The notes under the pieces: model-generated
Databases searched by the model: none
What the model saw: only the letters and a program-made list of their open reading frames with translations
Told to the model about the DNA's origin: nothing
Translations under genes and position numbers: made by a program
NCBI GenBank assembly: GCA_018812465.1
Contig: JAHJCS010000061.1
Coordinates: forward strand, 1 to 5,873
DNA length: 5,873 bases
Direction of reading: 5' to 3'
Origin: Nanobdellota archaeon
GTDB taxonomy: Archaea > Nanobdellota > Nanobdellia > Woesearchaeales > UBA12501
Shown: positions 1 to 3,681 of the stretch, piece after piece
Position numbering within the stretch: the first letter of the stretch is position 1
Layout: the number at the start of each line of letters is the position of its first letter

Positions 1-110
1 CCCATGTCTTTTGGTAAAACTTTTGTAAAAGGTTTTGGCGCTTCCCCAGCCGCGTCTGCGCCATTGTTGTTGCCTAAACTAAAAGGCAGCAACAAGGATG
101 AGTACTGAGT

Positions 111-152
111 GCAGAGGAAAAACCAGTTACGCAGTCCTGGTTTTTCCTTTGC
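111..152. repeat. Long inverted repeat (16-bp stem, 10-nt loop)
   Basis: Positions 111-126 pair with 137-152 over 16 bp with one G-T wobble; the core is GGAAAAACCAG against CTGGTTTTTCC. The 10-nt loop is 127-136. The loop and its stem edges contain CAGTTACGCAGTCC (124-137), which recurs with one extra base at 3289-3303. The stem is long for chance in a region this size. It could be a terminator-like hairpin, part of a structured RNA, or half of a repeat element. Confidence 0.7.
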
Positions 153-158
153 GAATAG

Positions 159-186
159 GGCAAATCGAACAAAGCGAGATTTGACC
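159..186 (+). repeat. Hairpin with loop motif CGAACAAAGCGAG (copy 1)
   Basis: CAAATC (161-166) pairs with GATTTG (178-183). GG at 159-160 can extend the stem with CC at 185-186 around one bulged A. The loop carries CGAACAAAGCGAG (166-178). A near-identical loop motif lies in a hairpin with a different but still complementary stem at 3229-3262 on the minus strand, so this looks like one member of a dispersed hairpin family. Confidence 0.6.
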
Positions 187-266
187 GTGTACGAATCCGG
201 TGTTGTTGCTGCCGACAAGTTATATTCAGATTACTCACCCATTGATATTAAGATACAATCACTAAC

Positions 267-275
267 TTTAAATAT
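267..275 (+). promoter_or_regulatory. TATA box for the 297-1340 gene
   Basis: TTTAAATAT is a good archaeal TATA element. Its centre (271) is 26 nt before the ATG at 297. The same element and spacing occur before the 292-residue minus-strand gene, so transcription probably begins at or next to the ATG, giving a leaderless mRNA. Confidence 0.6.
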
Positions 276-296
276 ATAAACCATATAATGAGGTCT

Positions 297-1340
297 ATGG
301 CTGCAAAGCACACAAAAAAAGAGGTAATTGAGTACATAAAAGAACAGCTTGATTCTGGAAGGACTGTTGATCAGATAAAAGCCCATCTAATGAGTTATGG
401 GCACCCTGCCGAGGATCTTGACTCTCTTTTTTATGATGTCCTGAGGGAAGAAGAAGGAGTCAAATCAAGGACTGTCAGCAGGGCTGTGGAGATATTATAT
501 ATAGTCATCTTTGTGATATTCATATTCTGGGTCGGTGCTTCATCAAAATCACCTGGAGAGACTGTGATATTCGGATTCTCACCCACTCTGATCTATATAA
601 TTCTGACAATAATATTATTGCAGAAGATGAAAGACACAGACACAACATTGACACTTGCGCCACTTGCTTTGGTATTCCTGTTTTTTATAATAGGAAGTAT
701 AGGCAGTCTCCCATTCTTTGCATTCATGGAGATAGGAAAGCTTTCTGTCTTGAACCTACTCCTGTGTTATATATTCCTTTTTGCAATAAAATACTCTGAG
801 ATAATCGCAAAGCTGACCATTGATAAAGAAGAAGTATTCGGAGAGGAAAGAGAACCAAAAGTTATTAAAGAAGCAAAGGAAGATGTGGATATTCCTCCTG
901 CACCTTTAGCAGAAGAGTATGTTGAGGTAAAACAAGAAGAAAAAGAATCATTGCCTAAACTTATGCATTCTCTTGAGAGCCACTGCAAAGCCCTCAACTC
1001 AGTCATAGGAAGAGTCTACAGAAAGAGCAATGGAGGCAATAGACTGATGAGAGAGCTTATTGAAGTGAAGAAAGAGTGGTACAACCAATTCAATGAACTA
1101 GAGAAGACAATGGACAAGGAAGGGGTCAATAATATCATTGACAAGATAGAGAAAAGGCTTGATATAATGTTCAAGACAGAGAAAGAAATGTTCGGCAAGG
1201 TCAATTTCAAGAACCTAAGAAGGAATCTTGATGGTAAAAGCAGAATAATAGATGTTATCATAATGAATGACAATGATCCTGTTGAGACTTATTTTGAAGA
1301 ATCTCTTAAGATATGCGGCAGAATAAAAGAGAGAATCTGA
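297..1340 (+). CDS. Four-helix membrane protein with long charged helical C-terminus, unknown function
   Basis: I do not recognise this 347-residue protein. Residues 5-50 form a soluble helical region (KEVIEYIKEQLDSGRTVDQI and onward to YDVL). It resembles the short N-terminal helical repeat seen in many archaeal membrane proteins, in the style of 'YI+..L..G.....I...L...G'; this is a resemblance only. Four hydrophobic segments follow at about 64-81, 89-108, 118-140 and 147-166. After them come an acidic, proline-containing linker (175-220) and a helical tail to residue 347 with no cysteine pairs or catalytic motif that I can see. Another in-frame ATG lies at 288. I prefer 297 because it sits 26 nt from the TATA box and no Shine-Dalgarno is visible. 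The MscS-type gene begins 44 nt downstream, so co-expression is possible. Confidence 0.85.
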   Translation: MAAKHTKKEVIEYIKEQLDSGRTVDQIKAHLMSYGHPAEDLDSLFYDVLREEEGVKSRTVSRAVEILYIVIFVIFIFWVGASSKSPGETVIFGFSPTLIYIILTIILLQKMKDTDTTLTLAPLALVFLFFIIGSIGSLPFFAFMEIGKLSVLNLLLCYIFLFAIKYSEIIAKLTIDKEEVFGEEREPKVIKEAKEDVDIPPAPLAEEYVEVKQEEKESLPKLMHSLESHCKALNSVIGRVYRKSNGGNRLMRELIEVKKEWYNQFNELEKTMDKEGVNNIIDKIEKRLDIMFKTEKEMFGKVNFKNLRRNLDGKSRIIDVIIMNDNDPVETYFEESLKICGRIKERI

Positions 1341-1350
1341 TCAGGATCAT

Positions 1351-1360
1351 GATATTTATC
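1351..1360 (+). promoter_or_regulatory. Possible TATA box before the MscS-type gene
   Basis: GATATTTATC lies in the 44-nt gap and would place transcription start just before the ATG at 1385. However, AGGTG at 1375-1379, 5 nt before that ATG, looks like a Shine-Dalgarno. The gene may therefore instead be translated from a transcript started upstream of 297. The two readings are not resolved by sequence alone. Confidence 0.3.
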
Positions 1361-1384
1361 AAGAATTGATATAAAGGTGTTTTT

Positions 1385-1972
1385 ATGACATTACTGGAGA
1401 CTATAATTGACTACTCACTCAGTTTCTTTAGGGACTGGTATACAAGGCTCATAGCAGCTATTGTCATACTTCTGATAGGATTCATAATAGCCAAGATCAT
1501 CGAGAGAATAATCTATAAGCTGCTGCATGACCTGGGAATAGACAGCGTGATAAACAAAGCAGCAAAGATTGACTTAAAGATTGAGAAAGGAATATCAGTG
1601 TTTGCAAAGTACTTCATCTATTTTATAACTATTATAATGGTTCTGAACCAGCTGAATGTGACTACAACAGTCCTGCAGATGCTTTCAGCTGCCATAATTA
1701 TAATATTGATCATATCAGTAGTGCTTGCGATCAAGGACTTTGTGCCTAATGCATTCGCAGGATTCTTCCTTTACAGGAACAGGTTCATAAAGAAAGGAGA
1801 GTTCATAAGAGTCAAAGGAATGGAAGGAATGGTTGTTGACATAACTCTTGTAGAGACCAAGCTTGAGACAAAAGATGGAGACACAGTCTATATACCTAAC
1901 TCAGTTCTGACAAAGACTGAGATAGTGAAGCTCAAGAATACTGACAAAAAGACAAAGAAAAGAGTAAGATAA
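1385..1972 (+). CDS. Small MscS-family mechanosensitive channel
   Basis: This is a 195-residue MscS-like protein, expected to form an oligomeric membrane pore that opens under membrane tension and releases solutes after osmotic downshock. The order seen is a first hydrophobic helix at 21-40, a second at 69-88, and a pore-lining helix at about 96-117. An amphipathic continuation follows, with NAFAGFFLY at 122-130. Residues 134-184 form the MscS beta domain, with KKGEFIRVKG, then GMVVDI, and the family hallmark VYIPN at 168-172. A basic tail ends the protein. The C-terminal alpha/beta cage of E. coli MscS (286 residues) is absent. The pore helix is rich in Ile/Leu/Val (AIIIILIISVV) and lacks the Ala/Gly packing pattern of classical MscS. 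AGGTG 5 nt upstream supports this ATG. The family is clear; the exact subfamily is not. Confidence 0.88.
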   Translation: MTLLETIIDYSLSFFRDWYTRLIAAIVILLIGFIIAKIIERIIYKLLHDLGIDSVINKAAKIDLKIEKGISVFAKYFIYFITIIMVLNQLNVTTTVLQMLSAAIIIILIISVVLAIKDFVPNAFAGFFLYRNRFIKKGEFIRVKGMEGMVVDITLVETKLETKDGDTVYIPNSVLTKTEIVKLKNTDKKTKKRVR

Positions 1973-1989
1973 ATTCTTATAAAAGAATT
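1972..1989. terminator. Hairpin between convergent genes
   Basis: AATTCTT-ATAA-AAGAATT is a perfect 7-bp inverted repeat in the 26-bp gap between the stop codons of the MscS-type gene and UPF0147. Being symmetric, it could end transcription from both sides, but it is AT-only apart from one G-C pair. Archaeal termination depends mainly on T-runs, so the assignment is tentative. Confidence 0.35.
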
Positions 1990-1998
1990 CTAGAACAG

Positions 1999-2259
1999 TT
2001 ATAATGACTCGAGCATGCTGGCAAGGTTCCATATTTGAGTCCTTGCATAAGGCTGGAGATTTGTGTCATCCACAATCTCCTCAATCTTGTCAAGAGCCTT
2101 GCTTATCTTTATTGATTCCTCGTCTGCACAACCATTAAGTATCTTGATAACATCATTAAGCTTGTCCTTGACATTCTTAGGCATAGTATTATCTATCTGG
2201 ACATCCTGTATTGACTGGATAAGGTTCTTTATCTCATCGGATAGCACTGCGATAGTCAT
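1999..2259 (-). CDS. UPF0147 family protein
   Basis: This 86-residue all-helical small protein matches the archaeal UPF0147 family in length and pattern. It has a central amphipathic helix pair and the C-terminal signature ARTQIWNLASMLESL, close to the family's 'ART.IWN..S.LE' ending. The biochemical function of the family is unknown to me. The start is well supported: GGAGGGG (2272-2266) lies 6 nt upstream of the ATG. It is the last gene of the eL43-rpoP-prefoldin beta operon, 16 nt after the prefoldin stop. This suggests co-expression with translation, transcription and folding proteins. Confidence 0.88.
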   Translation of the reverse strand: MTIAVLSDEIKNLIQSIQDVQIDNTMPKNVKDKLNDVIKILNGCADEESIKISKALDKIEEIVDDTNLQPYARTQIWNLASMLESL

Positions 2260-2275
2260 TTCTTGCCCCTCCAGA

Positions 2276-2608
2276 TTACTTCTTCATTCCCTCAAGAACT
2301 TCTGTTTGGGTCTTCTTGGCCCTGTCTTTTATGCTGTTCTCCTGCTTCTCAAGGCTCTTTATCTTGAGCTCGACAATCTCTTTTTTCTGCACGAGGTCCT
2401 TCTTCAGATCCTCTTTCTTGGTCTTTACCATTATGTTGCCGATGATCCTGTAAGAAATATCAGTTTTGTCAATCTCATTTAACGCTGACTCCAATTCAAT
2501 GAGCTGCGCCTGGAGATTCTGCTTCTGCATGAGGAATCCCTGGAGGTTCTGCTCAAACAGCTGAAGCTGTGCTATCTTCTCTTCCTGATCTTTTGTCAAC
2601 CCAGCCAT
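2276..2608 (-). CDS. pfdB: Prefoldin beta subunit
   Basis: Prefoldin is a cytosolic jellyfish-shaped hexamer of two alpha and four beta subunits. It captures unfolded chains and passes them to the thermosome. This 110-residue protein has the expected beta-subunit architecture. A first Gln/Leu-rich coiled coil spans about 5-45. A short beta-hairpin segment follows at about 51-65 (SYRIIGNIMVK), then a second Lys/Glu-rich coiled coil at about 66-106. Length is typical of archaeal beta subunits. GAGGT (2621-2617) is 8 nt before the ATG and overlaps the rpoP stop codon, so translation of the two genes is tightly linked. In many archaea the KEOPS subunit gene pcc1 sits between rpoP and this gene (recalled, not checked); here there is no room for it. 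Confidence 0.93.
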   Translation of the reverse strand: MAGLTKDQEEKIAQLQLFEQNLQGFLMQKQNLQAQLIELESALNEIDKTDISYRIIGNIMVKTKKEDLKKDLVQKKEIVELKIKSLEKQENSIKDRAKKTQTEVLEGMKK

Positions 2609-2614
2609 ATCAGG

Positions 2615-2752
2615 TTACCTCGCCTTTATCTTTGTCTTGGCATTTCTTGGCTTGTATAGAATTCTGCTGCCGCAATAAGGACATCTTACTTTCTTCCTGA
2701 GATAATCAGGGCTCACGATCTTCTCGCAATTGAAACATTTGTATTCTGCCAT
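2615..2752 (-). CDS. rpoP: DNA-directed RNA polymerase subunit P (Rpo12)
   Basis: This 45-residue zinc-ribbon protein is the archaeal counterpart of eukaryotic Rpb12, a small subunit needed for assembly and stability of the core RNA polymerase. The two zinc-binding pairs are visible as C6-x2-C9 (YKCFNCEK) and C24-x2-C27 (RCPYCGSRI). A basic C-terminus, RILYKPRNAKTKIKAR, is characteristic of the family. AGAAGG (2763-2758) is placed 5 nt before the ATG. The gene lies 34 nt after eL43 and 6 nt before prefoldin beta. A TATA-like ATTTATAAAC at about 2785-2776 could add an internal promoter with start near the ATG, but this is uncertain. Confidence 0.95.
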   Translation of the reverse strand: MAEYKCFNCEKIVSPDYLRKKVRCPYCGSRILYKPRNAKTKIKAR

Positions 2753-2786
2753 TTTAACCTTCTGTTATGAGGATAGTTTATAAATA

Positions 2787-3128
2787 TTATGCTGATTGGT
2801 TATCTTCATCAGAATTTGATTTTTCTGAAGTATAATCCTCTGAATCAGTCTCTTCAACAGTCTCTTCTGGAGCCTTGTCCACAGCTGAGATAAGCTCTTT
2901 TGCAGTCTTCTTCTTAGCTACTGTGTATGCTCTGCTTGCTATCTTTGCATTGCACTTTGTGCATTGCCAGATGCCTGCTGAAAGCCTTCTCACAGACTGC
3001 TTAGAACAATAAGGGCATTTGTACTTCTTCCTGTGCATAGCCTCAACTTTTCCGAACTTGTTCTTTACTGTCCTTCCATATCTTGCTCCGAATCTCTTGA
3101 TTGAAGCTATTGCTTTTGGTACTGCCAT
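2787..3128 (-). CDS. rpl37ae: 50S ribosomal protein eL43 (L37Ae)
   Basis: This large-subunit ribosomal protein has one zinc ribbon. Residues 1-70 match the family closely. The basic N-terminus has RFGARYGRTVKNK. Cysteines C38, C41, C56 and C59 occur in KYKCPYCSK and GIWQCTKCNAK, and the conserved SVRRLSAGIW lies between them, followed by ASRAYTV. At 113 residues it is longer than the usual 70-90. Residues 86-113 form an acidic, Ser/Asp/Glu-rich tail not needed for the fold. AGGGGGG (3143-3137) lies 8 nt before the ATG, a strong Shine-Dalgarno-like site that supports this start. It is the first gene of the four-gene operon. Confidence 0.95.
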   Translation of the reverse strand: MAVPKAIASIKRFGARYGRTVKNKFGKVEAMHRKKYKCPYCSKQSVRRLSAGIWQCTKCNAKIASRAYTVAKKKTAKELISAVDKAPEETVEETDSEDYTSEKSNSDEDNQSA

Positions 3129-3165
3129 CTTGATTTCCCCCCTAAGGAAGCATAAATATATTTTG

Positions 3166-3174
3166 TAAATATAA
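3166..3174 (-). promoter_or_regulatory. Probable TATA box of the eL43 operon
   Basis: TTATATTTA on the minus strand would start transcription near 3144 and keep the GGGGGG ribosome-binding site in the leader. A second AT-rich site (TATATTTAT, 3160-3152) would start the RNA almost at the ATG and lose that site, so I favour the upstream one. It abuts the truncated tRNA copy at 3173-3199. Confidence 0.45.
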
Positions 3175-3199
3175 CTGGGCTGCCCGGATTTGGAACGAG
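3173..3199 (-). repeat. Partial, degenerate copy of the tRNA-Pro 3' end (att-like direct repeat)
   Basis: On the plus strand AACTGGGCTGCCCGGATTTG followed by GAAC repeats the sequence at 3325-3348 with one base missing from a G-run and one extra G. That sequence covers the T-loop and 3' acceptor strand of the intact tRNA-Pro gene plus 3-4 flanking bases. The copy has the same orientation as the tRNA and lies on its 3' side, which is the geometry left when an element integrates into a tRNA 3' end. It is too short to be a functional tRNA. Confidence 0.6.
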
Positions 3200-3327
3200 C
3201 GTCAACGCTACCCTCGGAAGCTAGATTAGTGGGATTTTGCTCACTCTGTTCGCAAATCCCACGACCAACGCCGATGTATGCTCACTCTCAGTTATCGCAG
3301 TCCGTAACTTCCCTATTGATTATGAAC
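3200..3327. mobile_element. Hairpin-rich insert between tRNA-derived repeats, possible element remnant
   Basis: This roughly 130-bp stretch is bounded by the two tRNA 3'-end copies and has no protein gene. It contains a small hairpin AGCG-TCAA-CGCT (near 3198-3209), the larger hairpin at 3229-3262, the direct repeat TGCTCACTCT at 3238-3247 and 3279-3288, and CAGTTATCGCAGTCC at 3289-3303. The last is shared with the left-end structured region. It could be the relic of an integrated element, a small non-autonomous repeat or an untranslated RNA. No integrase is visible in the window. Confidence 0.35.
3229..3262 (-). repeat. Hairpin with loop motif CGAACAGAGTGAG (copy 2)
   Basis: GTGGGATTT and AAATCCCAC pair perfectly, and GC/GC extends the stem to 11 bp with one bulged T. 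The loop on the minus strand reads CGAACAGAGTGAG, differing at two positions from the loop of the hairpin at 159-186. The stems of the two copies differ in sequence, yet each is self-complementary. Confidence 0.65.
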
Positions 3328-3419
3328 TGGGGCTGCCCGGATTTGAACCGGGGTCCTCTGGTCCCAAGCCAGAAAGGATAATTGCTTCAGCATAGCTGAC
3401 CAAGCTACCCCACAGCCCC
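3328..3419 (-). tRNA. tRNA-Pro(UGG) with a 19-nt D-loop insertion
   Basis: The minus strand folds as a tRNA. The acceptor is GGGGCTG (3419-3413) with CAGCCCC (3335-3329) and discriminator A at 3328. The anticodon arm is TCTGG-CTTGGGA-CCAGA with anticodon TGG at 3366-3364, reading proline codons. The T arm is CCCGG-TTCAAAT-CCGGG, and CCA is not encoded. The gene is 92 nt because positions 3398-3380 add about 19 nt between the D-loop GG (G18-G19) and the conserved ATCCTT. The insert contains TCAGC-TAT-GCTGA, a self-pairing hairpin. It may be a small intron at a non-canonical D-loop site, though I could not build a convincing bulge-helix-bulge by hand. Confidence 0.88.
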
Positions 3420-3444
3420 TGGATTGTCAGGGCTGAACATATGA

Positions 3445-3455
3445 TTACATATAGG
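3445..3455 (-). promoter_or_regulatory. TATA-like promoter of tRNA-Pro
   Basis: CCTATATGTAA on the minus strand is centred near 3450, placing transcription start at about 3424, a few bases before the mature tRNA 5' end at 3419. A further AT-rich site (CTTTAAAAAG, near 3474-3465) is farther away than usual. Confidence 0.4.
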
Positions 3456-3498
3456 AAAAGTGGCCTCTTTTTAAAGCTTTCGTTAGCCCGAGGTTTTA

Positions 3499-3550
3499 TT
3501 GAAAATTGTGCAATGGCCTAAACCCCCTAACTTCAGTGCACAATTTTCAA
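3499..3550. repeat. 14-bp perfect inverted repeat with 24-nt loop
   Basis: TTGAAAATTGTGCA (3499-3512) pairs perfectly with TGCACAATTTTCAA (3537-3550). The loop carries GGCCTAAACCCCCT (3515-3528), which is largely complementary to GGGATTTAGCC at 3592-3602 inside the neighbouring hairpin. This suggests the two hairpins belong to one folded element. Confidence 0.65.
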
Positions 3551-3553
3551 GAC

Positions 3554-3631
3554 TAAAAACTCGCCTATCAATGCGAGGAGCGTAAAACCAAGGGATTTAG
3601 CCTGTGGATAGCGACGAGCGGCGAGTTTTTA
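3554..3631. repeat. 12-bp inverted repeat bounding a structured element before aRF1
   Basis: TAAAAACTCGCC (3554-3565) pairs perfectly with GGCGAGTTTTTA (3620-3631). Smaller pairings inside include CTCGC/GCGAG (3560-3564/3573-3577), which would compete with the outer stem, and CTATC/GATAG (3565-3569/3608-3612). On the plus strand the stem ends in a T-run and so resembles a terminator, but the paired A-run makes direction ambiguous. It ends about 10 bp before the aRF1 TATA box. Confidence 0.6.
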
Positions 3632-3641
3632 TTATAGCAAC

Positions 3642-3650
3642 TTTTATATA
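3642..3650 (+). promoter_or_regulatory. TATA box of the aRF1 gene
   Basis: TTTTATATA centred at 3646 predicts transcription start near 3672. That is one base before an in-frame GTG (3673) and 10 nt before the ATG at 3682, so the mRNA has a very short leader or none. Confidence 0.6.
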
Positions 3651-3681
3651 CCCATGTTTTTTAGTGACATCAGTGGTCAAA

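Larger units (their letters stand above)
1..240. other. Gene-poor, hairpin-rich intergenic region
   Basis: I see no convincing gene here, but the stretch is full of inverted repeats. A 6-bp stem lies at 36-41/58-63 (TGGCGC/GCGCCA). TTGTTG-CCT at 67-75 can pair with 84-95 across a 3-nt bulge. The same right arm (GGCAGCAACAA, 85-95) also pairs perfectly with TTGTTGCTGCC at 203-213. Inside that outer stem, GGAT-GA-GTAC (96-105) faces GTAC-GA-ATCC (189-198), giving two 4-bp helices around a tandem G/A mismatch. Two inner hairpins follow, listed separately. The region is visibly richer in G+C than the neighbouring genes. In an AT-rich archaeon that fits a structured RNA or a hairpin-type repeat element. 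Strand and function are unknown. Confidence 0.55.

Noticed and set aside
1..108. Open frame running from the left edge through ATG at 4 to a TGA at 106-108, which could be the end of an upstream gene
   Set aside because: It is only about 35 codons, has no visible ribosome-binding site and overlaps two inverted repeats. An open run of this length at an edge is common by chance. A real C-terminus cannot be excluded without the upstream sequence.
96..108. GGATGAGTACTGAG resembling box C (RTGATGA) and box D (CTGA) of a C/D guide RNA
   Set aside because: Box C has a mismatch, the boxes are too close and in the wrong relation for a C/D RNA, and no matching C'/D' pair is visible.
2063..2482. Plus-strand 139-codon open frame opposite UPF0147 and prefoldin beta
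   Set aside because: Low-complexity Leu/Ser-rich translation typical of the antisense of Lys/Glu-rich helical genes; both minus-strand genes are recognisable families with good ribosome-binding sites.
3190..3381. Plus-strand 63-codon open frame ending in CPDLNRGPLVPSQ
   Set aside because: It is antisense to the tRNA-Pro gene and its duplicated 3' end. This peptide is a well-known artefact of translating the complement of a tRNA-Pro gene.
3604..3681. Upstream in-frame extension of aRF1 to an ATG at 3604 (26 extra residues)
   Set aside because: It runs through the inverted repeat and the TATA box, would start before the predicted transcription start, and adds sequence unlike aRF1 N-termini.
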